In this document: in pieces, positions 12,250-24,578 of the stretch | Numbering within the stretch: the first letter of the stretch is position 1 | Layout: each line of letters starts with the position of its first letter | DNA from: Paragorgia papillata | Taxonomy: Eukaryota; Cnidaria; Anthozoa; Scleralcyonacea; Coralliidae | Assembly (NCBI GenBank): GCA_035771165.1 | Contig: JAWNZC010000258.1 | Coordinates: 372,001 to 436,000 of the forward strand | Direction: 5' to 3' | DNA length: 64,000 nt | Notes under the pieces: generated by a model | Told to the model about the DNA's origin: nothing | The model's input: only the letters and a program-made list of their open reading frames with translations | The model's database searches: none | Translations under genes and position numbers: made by a program

Positions 12250-12880
12250 CTGTAGGCCGTCGGCTGAGGGTCGAAAAGTGCTCTAGAAAATATTTTTTCC
12301 GCACATGTTTCTAATCTAAAGGAACTTCACATATTCTGGTAGAGTAAAGCACGCTGAATCCAAATCTAAAAAGTTCCTGCCATTTCCTCCTGTAGTTTTT
12401 GAGAATTTCGCGATCAAAATCTTCAAAATTACAGGTTTCGAAATCGCTTAAAAATAAAATAACATACCTCAAAAGGCTCATTCCTATACCCAGTCTTCAC
12501 GCGCCATATAGTGTCACAATGGTGACATGCTAAAAACGTAATTTCCGGTTCCTTTTGGGCAATGTGATTTTGTAATGGAGGTAAATACACGATATTCCCT
12601 TCGATTTTCTGTATATCTCACTAATATATATGCCTGCGAAGGCTACGATCATGCTGATGTGTGTGTTGAGATATTTAATAGCAACATCTAGCCTTCCAAG
12701 AGTATGAACTGAATGTGAATTTCTTATTCATCAGGTAAGTCAAGAACAAAATATATCGAAACTTTAACTGGTGCTACGAAATACATCTTCTGAATCTGTT
12801 GAATCCTTTGAATATCTACAATAAACAAGTAAATATCTGATTAGAATACTCACCTCTCTGCTGTACGTAGATTTAAATTT

Positions 12881-14130
12881 CTATACATATTCATCATCAT
12901 CATCATCATCATCATCACAGTCCATTTCTTCATCACCAATTTCACCATCAATTAACTCTGATTCCATTTCATTAAAGTTCTTGCTCTTCTGCATTCTCAC
13001 AGCTATTGCATTGACAAAGTTCTGTACATTTGAGGTTTGCTTTGTGACATGAACACCTTCTTGTTTGGCAACCCTTTTTGCATTTGCAACAAACATATTC
13101 TAAAATACTGTCAGGAGCAGGCTCTAGTGTCCCCCAGGTAATTGCTAATTCATCTGACTCAAGTTTCCAACCATAGCCTACAGGTGATGGTGCTGCTACA
13201 ATAGGAATGGTAGAATGCTTGCGTATGTAGCTCTCAAAGTTCACTCTCAGAATGTGCTGTTGTAAACTGTCTGAGTTGGGTGGTAGTGATTCCTCAGTAA
13301 CCTTTCCAAGTTTGAACATTCTGTAACGGGCATTGTTGACATCAGTAGCATCTTGTTGACCATAAAGGCAGCAAACATATTGCTCCAGGAGAGAGTGGCG
13401 ATATTTTCTGGCACATGTATGTCTTCTCCAAGTGTCTCAAATGCTTGGCAAAATTCATTTTTTGCTTCTGGCCACTCCAAGTGACCGTGCTTTGCCCTTA
13501 CCAAAGAAAGCACTTGTTGAATCAGATCCTAGATAAAAATTATATTTATTAAAATATATAAAACACTTAACTAGTGTGTTTAAGTAGCACATAATTGTAT
13601 TGATCTTAACAGCCTGTAACTATAGAAAAGTATTTCAGTGTTTTGAGCGTAGGCCCTGGCCTTTAAGGAAAATGCTTGAAATGTTGAAATGGATATAGCT
13701 TTCTCACCTATAAAAAGTGAGTCTGGGTGCAGTTACCCATTTGGTCCTGGAAGTAAAATTTCACTTTTTATTGGTAAGGAAACTCTATTCAGTGTATTAA
13801 TTTAATTTTACAACCATTAGCACATTTTATATGACAACTGCTATTTTACCAGTAAAAATATGGAATGGGATAATTGCTTTGCACCATCTAGGGCCAAGAT
13901 AGCAGCAACTTGGGCAATGTCAATTCTTCTTCGGTTGTTTCCAGTTCCTGTATCGAGTATGAGTCTGGCAGGTATGGTGGCTTGACATGCTAATGCAATA
14001 ACAAACACATCAGTGTCTGGGCTCTTGATGACGATATTATCAGTTGATGTTGCAGCATGTTGTGCATGAACAAACATTTTGGTATCCGCCTCTTCATGGT
14101 CACATTCTAACTCTGGAATTTTGTTGAAAG
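12881..14130 (-). pseudogene. PIN/FEN-like nuclease, left-arm partial inverted copy
   Basis: Mirror copy of the right-arm gene from FNKIPELECDHEEADTK to the acidic tail. It lacks everything encoded by the loop. It keeps the reading frame where the right copy has its 8-bp insertion (GTGNNRRRIDIAQVAA), but has its own one-base deletion just after, near 13898, that destroys YLGPRW. The CXC block is at about 13110-12990 and the acidic (ATC)n-derived Asp run at 12893-12917. The mirrored intron lies at about 13520-13840. The copies have decayed independently since the duplication. Confidence 0.7.
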
Positions 14131-14133
14131 ACA

Positions 14134-16092
14134 ATGAGACTACGGACATTCAAGTCTATGGTGAAACCAAAAACTACCAAAACAGCTTCTGGTCAGTTTG
14201 TTGTGATCAAAAATGATTGTCGATTCTGGGCAAGACTTCTGCTGATAGCCAAAAATCGAGATGTTGACCTTCAACTTCTATTCAGCTATTCTCTCAGACC
14301 ATTTCCGAGGGCACTGGCAACTGACTCTGGTGGTCTCAACAAAACATGCAAGTCCAAACTACTTCATGTGCTGGAAGATGAGGCTGGAAAACCACTAATT
14401 GAACAAATCCCATTAAACAGTACCACAATCATTGATGGAATGGCCCTACTGCAAATGCTGAGAGCAAAAGATATTCCCAAGACATTTAGTGAGTTAGCTG
14501 ACAGTATTTTGAAGAAAGTTATTGGCATTGCAGTGTACAATAAATCAGCTCGTATAGACTTTTGTTACAGACAGATATCCCACAGTTAGCACCAAAAATG
14601 CTGAAAGATTAAACAGAGCAGCCGCTGGTACATATGCTGTTTCAATCCTCAGCGAGCAACAAAAGGTACCAAAACAGTGGGAAAAGTTCCTGAGCATGGG
14701 CAGCAATAAAGAAGGGTTGGTAGATTTTCTGGTGAAGCAATGGAGAAAGGTCCCTGGTTCAGCACTACAATCAAAGGAATTGTTTGTAACCAAAGAAGAA
14801 AAATGCTACCACTATCAGTCAAATGGTGATGCTGTTGCTTTCAATGAAATTCCAGAGTTAGAATGTGACCACGAAGAGGCAGATACCAAAATGTTTGTTC
14901 ATGCACAACATGCTGCAACATCAACTGATAATATCGTCATCAAGAGCCCAGACACTGATGTGTTTGTTATTGCATTAGCATGTCAAGCCACCATACCTGC
15001 CAGACTCATACTCGATACAGGAACTGGAAAGTTGTGGAAACAACCGAAGAAGAATTGACATTGCCCAAGTTGCTGCTTATCTTGGCCCTAGATGGTGCAA
15101 AGCAATTATCCCATTCCATATTTTTACTGGTAAAATAGCAGTTGTCATATAAAATGTGCTAATGGTTGTAAAATTAAATTAATACACTGAATAGAGTTTC
15201 CTTACCAATAAAAAGTGAAATTTTACTTCCAGGACCAAATGGGTAACTGCACCCAGACTCACTTTTTATAGGTGAGAAAGCTATATCCATTTCAACATTT
15301 CAAGCCTTTTCCTTAAAGGCCAGGGCCTATGCTCAAAACATTGAAATACTTTTCTATAGTTACAGGCTGTTAAGATCAATACAATTATGTGCTACTTAAA
15401 CACACTAGTTAAGTGTTTTATATATTTTAATAAATATAATTTTCATCTAGGATCTGATTCAACAAGTGCTTTCTTTGGTAAGGGCAAAGCACGGTCACTT
15501 GGAGTGGCCAGAAGCAAAAATGAATTTTGCCAAGCATTTGAGACACTTGGAGAAGACATACATGTGCCAGAAAATATCGCCACTCTCCTGGAGCAATATG
15601 TTTGCTGCCTTTATGGTCAACAAGATGCTACTGATGTCAACAATGCCCGTTACAGAATGTTCAAACTTGGAAAGGTTACTGAGGAATCACTACCACCCAA
15701 CTCAGACAGTTTACAACAGCACATTCTGAGGAGTGAACTTTGAGAGCTACATACGCAAGCATTCTACCATTCCTATTGTAGCAGCACCATCACCTGTAGG
15801 CTATGGTTGGAAACTTGAGTCAGATGAATTAGCAATTACCTGGGGGACACTAGAGCCTGCTCCTGACAGTATTTTAGAATATGTTTGTTGCAAATGCAAA
15901 AAGGGTTGCCAAACAAGAAGGTGTTCATGTCACAAAGCAAACCTCAAATGTACAGAACTTTATCAATGCAATAGCTGTGAGAATGCAGAAGAGCAAGAAC
16001 TTAATGAAATGGAATCAGAGTTAATTGATGGTGAAATTGGTGATGAAGAAATGGACTGTGATGATGATGATGATGATGATGAATATGTATAG
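14134..16092 (+). pseudogene. PIN/FEN(XPG)-like nuclease with C-terminal CXC cysteine cluster, right copy
   Basis: Starts at the loop edge, so the 5' end is probably cut. Motifs in order: TTIIDGMALLQML (first acidic residue of a PIN/FEN fold, about 14430), FVTDRYPTVSTKNAER (about 14562-14610, reached after a one-base insertion), CDHEEADTKMFVHA (about 14864), IKSPDTDVFVIAL (about 14938). An intron 15130-15450 (GTAAAA...TCATCTAG) joins IFTG to SDSTSAFFGKGK, the GCD(T/S)TSAF signature of this family. Near the end is a cysteine array CCKCKKGCQTRRCSCHK...C...C.C..C (CXC/tesmin-like) and an acidic tail. Lesions: extra T near 14562, 8-bp insertion near 15028-15035, frameshift near 15732. Acidic residues fit metal-dependent nuclease chemistry (inference). 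Such proteins are multicopy in cnidarians to my knowledge. Confidence 0.7.
15130..15450 (+). other. Intron of the nuclease gene (right copy)
   Basis: Exon ends ACTG, intron GTAAAATAG...TTTTCATCTAG, next exon GATCTGATTC. Joining gives the conserved FTG(S/C)DSTSAF segment with correct phase. The mirrored intron in the left arm is nearly identical, so both copies came from genomic DNA and not from mRNA. Confidence 0.75.
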
Positions 16093-16714
16093 AAATTTAA
16101 ATCTACGTACAGCAGAGAGGTGAGTATTCTAATCAGATATTTACTTGTTTATTGTAGATATTCAAAGGATTCAACAGATTCAGAAGATGTATTTCGTAGC
16201 ACCAGTTAAAGTTTCGATATATTTTGTTCTTGACTTACCTGATGAATAAGAAATTCACATTCAGTTCATACTCTTGGAAGGCTAGATGTTGCTATTAAAT
16301 ATCTCAACACACACATCAGCATGATCGCAGCCTTCGCAGGCATATATATTAGTGAGATATAAGAAAATCGAAGGGAATATCGTGTATTTACCTCCATTAC
16401 AAAATCACATTGCCCAAAAGGAACCGGAAATTACGTTTTTAGCATGACACCATTGTGACACTATATGGCGCGTGAAGACTGGGTATTAGGAATGAGCCTT
16501 TTGAGGTATGTTATTTTATTTTTAAGCGATTTCGAAACCTGTAATTTTGAAGATTTTGATCGCGAAATTCTCAAAAACTACAGGAGGAAATGGCAGGAAC
16601 TTTTTAGATTTGGATTCAGCGTGCTTTACTCTACCAGAATATGTGAAGTTCCTTTAGATTAGAAACATGTGCTAGTGAAGTGAAGCTTTTCGACCCTCAG
16701 CCGACGGCCTACTG

Positions 16715-17621
16715 GGAATATAAAACAGTTTACTTGGATTAATTGAATTTAGAGTTTTGTTGAAATAGGTTAGGCATTCTGTCATGGGAGTAAAGAATTG
16801 TTGTTATTCAGGACATTTTTAACGTAGCCCCAAAAATTTCTACCAATGTAGTTGTCGTGATTGAACGTCTTGTCTTGATTTTGAGTTGTCTCGTTGGTAT
16901 TGTTTTTACTAGCATTACGAAGCTTGTCACGCAATGTGCGAGATACGTATTTAATTTCATGAGGATCAGCGTTTGAGAGTTTTAATTGTTTTAGAGATTT
17001 CTTTAAGTCCTTTACTGTTTGATCTTTATACTTATTCACTAGGGCTTTATCCGATATCTTCTCAACATGACCAAAGTTATCAGCAAAATAGTTGTATACC
17101 ACATTATTAAGTTGCGTTATGCTTGCATTTAGATCTTGAACTCTGATTGGTGCATCTAATTGAAGCGCAAATTTGAAATAGGTGTTAGCCGTTGACCATT
17201 TTGCGTCACTTTTGGGAAGATTAATTCCTTTTCTTAACACTGGAAAACTCTGATCATTAACAATGTTCGCATTCGTATCGATTTCCTCAACTGTAGAATG
17301 AGTATAAATATTGGTAAGATTTTCAGTAGACTGATGCTCAAGATCTGTAAGTAGTTCGTCATTTAATCCATGAATTGTACGACAACTACGTTGGTGCATT
17401 TTAAGACCACGCGTTCCTTTGCATGTTTTACCACAATAACACTTTATGGCGTCAGTATTTGAAATCCTGACAGGAGAATGCATAACTGGCATTTGGTTTA
17501 CTGTGTTACCACGACGATTTTGTTCAGCTTGATTTAATCTTTGTTTACAACGCCATGAATGTCAGCCGAGCGTAACGAACTCTTTACCACAGAACGAACA
17601 AACAGCGCAAATTACCAGCAT
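16715..17621 (-). pseudogene. LINE copy 1, N-terminal zinc-finger region
   Basis: Probable start ATG at 17621-17619. Finger 1 reads CSFCGKEFVTLG-stop-HSWRC: the TGA at 17564-17562 most simply replaces a Trp codon. Finger 2 is CYCGKTCKGTRGLKMHQRSC (about 17440-17380). The middle section is lysine/asparagine rich. The long frame ends at 16782. Family-like residues resume in another frame (FFTPMTECLTYFNKTLNSIN) up to the insertion at 16714, so there is also a frameshift near 16790. Two Cys/His fingers at the N-terminus are usual for R2-group proteins and bind target DNA. Confidence 0.7.
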
Positions 17622-17771
17622 AGCGATAAGACTTGAGCGAATCATTATTCAAATCCTAGTCAAGCTTGATAGTTATAATATTCTGAAGAATATGCAGTGG
17701 TTCAAGTAAGAAAACGGCGATAAAACTAACAACATGTACAGAGCGCGTTTAAGCAGCTCTGCTCAATGCTG

Positions 17772-17800
17772 ATAATAATAATAATAATAATAATAATAAT
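17772..17800. repeat. (AAT)n between LINE copies 1 and 2
   Basis: About 29 bp of AAT. It is both the 5' flank of copy 1 and the 3' tail of copy 2. Confidence 0.9.
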
Positions 17801-18552
17801 GGAAACTTTATTAATGATTTTTTTCTAAACAAACAATTGTAAATCTCACTCATCGAGGTAATTTACAATCGACTACTTGAATCACAACTAAGCTACTTAA
17901 AAACTTAAAAGTTCAGTAAGTCAGGATTCGTCCATTCCTTATTTCTGCAGCAAAAAATATAATAGGTTGTTCTGATGGCAATAGATATCATTTTTCTGAC
18001 ACAATAATTTTGATGCTTCACATCAACTCCTACATCGTTTAACATTGCTATAAAGGAGGTACACTCTTTTGCGAAAACACCGAGTGAACTAATCGAGAGA
18101 TTGACAAATTTAACAGTGCTAAAGTGTTCACTTTGTTGTCTAACTATTTCTTCATATTTGGCTTTTTTGCGCTCTACGTTGTTTTGAAGGTTGGATTCAA
18201 ATCCCACGGTAAGTTCGACTATATATAGACATCCCTTTGAAGTAGATAGGAGTAAATCTGGACGATATTTGTCACCAGTTATTATTGAGGGCTTTTGAAT
18301 TCAGGAAGATCAACAAAAAGGTTGGAGCAATTGGCAGTTTGTAGGGTCTTGGCAAGAAAGTTTGAGAATAGAGTCGTGTCTCCACGTAAAACGTTCAAGG
18401 TATGATTGACATCCGGCAACCACGTGTAGGAGAGTTTCTGGGCGTAAGCAAAAGGAACAGTCAGAACTTGATGATATACCCCATCTGGAAAGGTTTTTGC
18501 GGGTAGGAAGAGAGTTATTGATATAACGCATAGTAAAATTATAGATGTTTTT

Positions 18553-18555
<3 letters not shown>
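17801..18555 (-). mobile_element. R2/R4-type LINE copy 2, 5'-truncated
   Basis: About 755 bp from the 3' end of the same LINE family. Minus strand: NIYNFTMRYINNSLPTRKN, CSFCLRPETLLHVVAGC (CCHC), RFTWRHDSIL, then a frame change, FESNLQNNVERKKAKYEEI and a C-terminal NPDLLNF at about 17905. It ends with the same AATAAAGTTTCCATTATT tail. The 5' end falls directly into (AAT)n. Confidence 0.75.

Positions 18556-18647
<92 letters not shown>
18556..18647. repeat. (AAT)n microsatellite
   Basis: Pure AAT repeats between LINE copy 2 and a short 3'-end remnant. Confidence 0.95.
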
Positions 18648-18699
18648 TTTTTATTAACAACAATATATTCAAGGTAAATTAAATATATACATATAATAT

Positions 18700-18700
<1 letters not shown>
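18648..18700 (-). mobile_element. Very short LINE 3'-end remnant, possible fourth insertion
   Basis: About 53 bp whose minus strand ends TTAATAAAAATATTATT, like the AATAAA...ATTATT tails of copies 1-3, with a TTTACCTTGA motif similar to the 3' UTR of the others. It is flanked by AAT repeats on both sides. Confidence 0.4.

Positions 18701-18785
<85 letters not shown>
18701..18785. repeat. (AAT)n microsatellite
   Basis: AAT repeats forming the tail of LINE copy 3. Confidence 0.95.
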
Positions 18786-19253
<468 letters not shown>

Positions 19254-19698
19254 CCCAGCTTCATTCAATACTGCTTCATAAACCTTACAATGTTTTCAGG
19301 TGTTTTAATGGTGATCATTCAATTTTTCATCAAAGTTCTTATCCAAGTGTTTTGATGACTAGTCAGGCGGTCGGTGAACGATACAAACTACGATTGTGTT
19401 CGCGTTTTTAATGAATATTTTCAACCAGCTGATAGCTTTAATACATTCTCTTTCAAAATCTTTGGTCTTGCTGTAGGTATTTTCTTCTTATGCAGCCAAA
19501 TCTACCTCAAGGGCCAGTTTTCCCGTCCATTCAAAAAAGAAACATAGCCGTCAACAGCAACTTCATTACCATTTTGTCTTTGGTAAAACGCGTTTCAATA
19601 ATGCCAAGAATATGGATATTCTTGGATGTTTCTCTTGTCAGTAGTGAAGCATGATTTATATACATAATATATAAGATAAATATCTCGTGCAAACGCAC

Positions 19699-19891
19699 CT
19701 GCAAAACCATATTGACATGCGAATATTACCCAGGAAACACACATACTCCACAACACCCATCTCAGACTTCCAAAAATCACTCTCTCTCCCTTTGACCAAT
19801 CGTGAGGATCAGACTTCATTGCATTGTGAGGAGCGTATACGATTGTTAGCGCTGTCCCAATTGCAACACACCAAATGAATACAGCCCAAAG
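19699..19891 (-). pseudogene. NRF-6-like exon i (R..W...SWVIFACQYGF)
   Basis: Acceptor TTTTGTAG, donor GCAG|GTGCG. Encodes LWAVFIWCVAIGTALTIVYA and RWVLWSMCVSWVIFACQYGF, matching the family segment R..W.......I..C..G.GG. The next, C-terminal exon (usually FLSW...PLSRLTY) was not found before the LINE cluster at 19249. Confidence 0.75.
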
Positions 19892-20100
19892 CTACAAAAA
19901 TTATGAACAGATATAGTGAATTATTGAATTTTTTCAAAATGTTTCTTTGAATTAATTTCTTTCTGTATAATTTTACCAATCTCAATAGACAATATAACTA
20001 AATAAGCTCCAGTGATAAATCGAAGTATTGAAATTGACTCAAATATATCCTAAATTAAGATGTACAGACCAAAAGTCAACGCCAAAAAATATAGGCTTAC

Positions 20101-20244
20101 CCAATTCATAGTATACGAGTGTTTCTTCCCATGTGCTTATACACAATGTACCCCAGTACCATACCAATAATATAAGATGGTATTCTGCAATACGGTTTTG
20201 CGTAGATATATTTTTCAAACTGAAAACTACCTTCAGCGTCTTCT
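20101..20244 (-). pseudogene. NRF-6-like exon h (KPY.RIPSYIIGM), one-base frameshift
   Basis: Acceptor GCTTTTAG, donor GTAAGC. Encodes EDAEGSFQFEKYIYAKPYC then RIPSYIIGMVLGYIVYKHMG. The incoming frame hits TGA just before the donor, while the frame required by exon i gives YTMNW. A single missing base near 20127-20130 explains both. Confidence 0.8.
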
Positions 20245-20659
20245 CTAAAAGCAGAATAATGTATTATGACAGAAGACAATGATTATGGTTACATTACCAG
20301 AAATTTGGGACAAAATGGTGGCGCGCGTGCGTATTAAGGACCATAATAATGGAGATTCTCAACAGTAAATAATAAGGAGAGCACATAATAATTCAAATTT
20401 TTCTTAAACATTGACATATTTCTTCTTTGCTCGACTCCATCTGACTTCAGCATGGGCTAAGGAACAGTTATAACTAAAAAAACATTATTTTGCTTACTTT
20501 GACGACAAAATACTTCCCTAGCTAGCTCGTCTTATTTTTGCACTGAAAGCGCCACTATCCATAGTGTTAGCCATAGTAATCTTTGTAAACAGGTGCTAGA
20601 AATTGGCCAAATTGATCAATTTTCCAAATGTGCTACTCTGATAGACAATATATATTGCA

Positions 20660-23190
20660 ATACTATAAATAATATTGCTACATTTTCTTCAGTTTTTAAT
20701 AATTAGTGATTTTAAATTTGATTTTAAAACTGCAAATTACTATATTTATGATTATAGCAAACTGGATAAAAATACTTTCCTCAATAATTTTTCAAATATC
20801 AGTTGGGAAGACCTGAACGTCTCTGGTATGAGTTGCGATGAGAAATTTAATGTGTTTTTAAAGAAAACTACTGACTTTATTTCAGAAAATGTTCCTTATC
20901 GTAAATTATCCAAAAAGGAATTGAAAATTCTTACAAAACCTGGGTAACTAATACGATACTGAAAAAGATTAAATTTCGAAATAAATTATATAGACAAACT
21001 CTTAAACAACCCAATGACGGCCTAAATCAACTTTATAATAAATTGCGAAATAGTGTGGTCAGTGATATTAAACTCAGTAAGAAGTTATATTACACCAACT
21101 ATTTCAGTCTAAATAAGAATAATATGAAGAAGTTATGGTCTGGAATTAAATCTATTATTAACACTAGTGACAGTAAACTTAGCCCATCAATTAATCTAAA
21201 TGATAATCACGGTAACTTAATTAGCAATCCAGTTACTGTTGCAAATACCTTGAATACTTTTTTCGTAAATATTGGTAATCATGCTGAAAAATCTATTCCT
21301 TCAAGCAATATACATTCTTCTTCTTTCCTAAAAGGCGATTACCGTGATTCTTTTTTTCTGTCACCAGTTTCTGTCACTGATGTTTCATCTATTATTTCAT
21401 CATTAAATAAAAATAAATCTGTAGGTCCCAACAGTATACCAATTTTTTTACTTAAACTACTAAATGAACATATATCTATCCCACTCTCATTAATAATTAA
21501 TGAGTCTTTTTCTTCTGGAATTTTTCCAAGTAAATTGAAAATAGCAAAGGTAATTCCACTTTTTAAAAAAGGTTCAAGATCAGACGAAAACAATTATAGA
21601 GCAATATCTGTTTTATCAGTATTTAGTAAGATCCTTGAGAAACTTGTGTACAACCGTTTATATGTCCTTTAAGTTCACAATGTCCTTTATGGACTTCAAT
21701 TTGGATTTAGAAGTAACACTTCGACATCTCATGCTTTGATAAGCATGACTGAAAATTTTAAAAAAACTCATTAGATGAAGGGTTTTTTGGCTGCGGTTTA
21801 TTTATTGACTTTAAAAAAGCCTTTGATACAGTAAACCACTCGATTATTTTACAAAAGATGGAATTTTATGATGTTAGAGGCATTGTAAATAAATGGATTC
21901 AATCATATTTATCTCAAAGATTTCAATATGTCTCAGTAAATGGTCATAATTCAAAGCTTCAATTACTAACTTGTGGTGTACCACAAGGATCTGTTCTTGG
22001 ACCTTTATTATTTCTTTTATATATAAATGACTTACCTAACAGCACTGATAAATTAAAATTTTATCTATTGGCTGATGACACCAATATATATTTTCCCTCC
22101 AAGAATCTTGATGTAATCCAAAATACTGTCAATAATGAACTTATATATGTCTCTCAATGGTTACATGCCATTAGATTGGCCTTAAATACTGAAAAAACTA
22201 ATTATGTCATATTTCATTCTCCAAAAAAAAGCCATATAAACAAATCTTAATACATATTGATAATAAACCCATTTGTAATACAAATTCTATCAGATATCTT
22301 GGTATCTTAATTGATAGTAATTTGTCTTGGCGACCTCATATTTATGAATTATCTAAGAAAATTGCTAAATCTGTTGGGATTCTTTCTGTAATGAGACATT
22401 ATGTACCTACAAATATTCTTGTATTAATTTATTACTCATTAATTTATAGCTTCTTAACATATGGTATTGAGATTTGGGGTCATACTTTTCCATCTTATTT
22501 GAAATCAATCTCTCGGCTTCAGAAGGAAGCCATGACAATTATTACTTTTTCTGAACCCCAGTCTCACAGTGAGCCAATTTTTAAGTCATTGAATTTAATA
22601 AAATTCGCTGATATAATTAAATTCCAAACAATTAAATTTGTTTTCCAATGCAAAAAAGCATTGTTACCAATGTATTTTGATAATTTTTTTGAGTTTGTGG
22701 CTGAGAGTTATACTTATCAAACTCGTCAATCTCCAAACAATAATATATATTTAGAACGGAGAAATACTGATCAATATGGCAAAAGAACCCGATTAAATTT
22801 ACTGGTGCAATTTTATGGAATTCAATTTCCAATGACTTAAAGAATTGTCAATCACTTTCTATATTTAAAAGAAAGCTTAAATTGTATTTAATTGATAATT
22901 ACGACTCCTCATAATTTCTTATTTGTTTTTCTAATTAATTGTAACTACTCTGAACTTATCTTCTTTATTTATTTTTAAGAAGTATTATTATGACAATATG
23001 CTATTACTTCACTTATATAAAATCCTTTAGATCTACTACTGTAATGACGGGGTATTCTCTAGATTAGCTTTGCTATTAGAATGCCCTGTACTTATCCTAT
23101 TTATAATTGATGATATTTTATGTATATTTGTACGACTAATGTAATGTGATGAATACGATTATTAAAATTGTCTTATCTTAAAAAATTATC
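20660..23190 (+). pseudogene. CR1/L2-like LINE, 5'-truncated and frameshifted, in an NRF-6-like intron
   Basis: Plus-strand RT sequence in five pieces. Linker (WEDLNVSGMSCDEKFNVFLK, about 20800), RT front (SVGPNSIPIFLLKLL; NNYRAISVLSVFSKILEKL, to about 21670), palm (DFKKAFDTVNHS about 21810; CGVPQGSVLGPLLFLLYIND about 21974-22033; LADDTNIYF about 22068), then RYLGILIDSNLSWRPH and the C-terminal domain to about 22840. Frame breaks near 20940, 21660, 21770 and 22247. The endonuclease is absent. The 3' end (to about 23190) carries a TTATCTTA-type tail. A long-dead copy on the strand opposite to the host gene. Confidence 0.8.
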
Positions 23191-23194
23191 TTAC

Positions 23195-24505
23195 CAACCA
23201 CGTTACGGGCGATGCGAGGTGCCCGACTCGCGGTGCATTCGGCATGAGTCAGTCTACTTCGAGAGCGCATAAAGGTCCTCATTTGTCCCTATATAGCATA
23301 GTACTTCCAAAAGCGTTTGAACTTGCTTGATTTCACAGTCCATGTTGTCGTTTACAGGTTGTTTATATATATACATACATGCACGATTTAGGCAAATTCT
23401 AAAGAACTCGATGACCTGAATAATGAGAAACACTAGAATAGAATATAATCACACGCCTTAGAAGACGCTTAGAATACATAATTATATTATTAGGCGAATA
23501 GTCGCTACCGAGAGCGGCGGCACAAACGACCCAAATTTCTGGTGATGAATAACTATCATTATCGTCGACGACATAGTTATCAATCTTTATTTCCATATTA
23601 AGCTCTATATTCATCTTCATTGCTATTGTTTTTCTTTAAATCACTGTTTTACCCTGGAGTCATTGATGCTAAACACAACGTTTTCACAACAAATTAAGCT
23701 GGATTGGTTGTAGTATGGTTAGGGTTGACCTAACTTCTAGATAACCTTTACACAACGTCGGGTGAGTAATTGGCATGCAATGGCAATGTTGTGACATTAT
23801 TACAAGTTTGATCTTATAGTGTCTATATGAAGTGAAAAATTCGTTGGCATTTGTGTTGTTTTAATGGACAATTGGACAGAAAAGAATAGTAGGAGCAGTC
23901 AATGAAAATTTCAAAAGAATCTGATGTATATAATCTTCGCGCTATTAATGCTACAGGTTTGCCATTGCCAGTGGTTAGTGCTAAAAATCCGTTGTTCGTG
24001 TGCATAGTTGTCCAACTGCGTACGTCGTAAGGCATTGTTAAAGAGAGCGCTAATGTTCTCCAAAAACGAAATAGCCATGGCAAACTTTTAGAGTTCATAG
24101 CTCAAACACTATACCTCAGATTCTCTTGCTCTTACCAAGTTTCTCTGTTCACTAAAACAATAGGAATGACGTTTGGGCGGTATATGTTTTTAACTTTACG
24201 ATTTCTAGACTGCAATAATGCGTTATACCCGGGAACATTTTGATACTATACTATAGTTTTATTATAAACATTACTTACTTTGTCGAATGCATGGGACAAA
24301 CTCTGTGTGCTGACCGCTGTTCGTATATTTATTGTTCTTTATTTGTCGTTTTTCAGATAATATAAAAGCGTTGTATTGTTGCAGTAACGCCAAAGATAAC
24401 GTTGTCACAACGTTGCTGTTTCAACGTTGTCACAATTAATTATCTCCTCTCGATATCTCTCCGGCCTCTTTGGGCCCCCTAATTAAGCGGGATTTCCACT
24501 TGGTG
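23195..24505. other. Intronic sequence, no gene seen
   Basis: Between the LINE and a palindromic MITE. The open frame at 23823-24098 (minus) has no family likeness. A small hairpin TGTCGCGCGAAGCGACA lies at 24510-24526. Confidence 0.4.
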
Positions 24506-24578
24506 AAAAATGTCGCGCGAAGCGACATTTTCTTTTGTCTCGTAAGCTCTCAGGTGGAACTAATTAGCCAAGACAAAT

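Larger units (their letters stand above)
12253..16711. mobile_element. Giant fold-back DNA transposon with PIN/FEN-like nuclease and CXC domain (possible Academ relative)
   Basis: A 4459-bp element. Left arm 12253-14130 and right arm 14838-16711 are almost perfect reverse complements (about 1.87 kb each). The 707-bp loop (14131-14837) is single copy. Termini are TAGGCCGTCGGCTGAGGG and its complement. The host triplet CTG is present on both sides (12250-12252, 16712-16714), and dropping the element plus one CTG restores the LINE reading frame, so this is a real insertion with a 3-bp duplication. It carries one gene with a two-exon 3' part, complete only in the loop plus right arm; the left arm repeats its 3' portion. 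No DDE transposase is present. Academ elements are known for 3-4 bp duplications, an XPG-type nuclease and a cysteine cluster. The link to Academ is inference. Confidence 0.8.

Noticed and set aside
14545..14793. Minus-strand frame opposite the nuclease gene loop
   Set aside because: Antisense of well-supported coding, with no family likeness of its own.
16465..16662. 65-codon frame MAREDW... near the right end of the fold-back element, mirrored on the left
   Set aside because: Present in both arms but short and without recognisable motifs. It could be a subterminal non-coding region, so not called.
23823..24098. Minus-strand 91-codon frame as another NRF-6-like exon
   Set aside because: No family residues, and exons g and h already join in phase across this interval.
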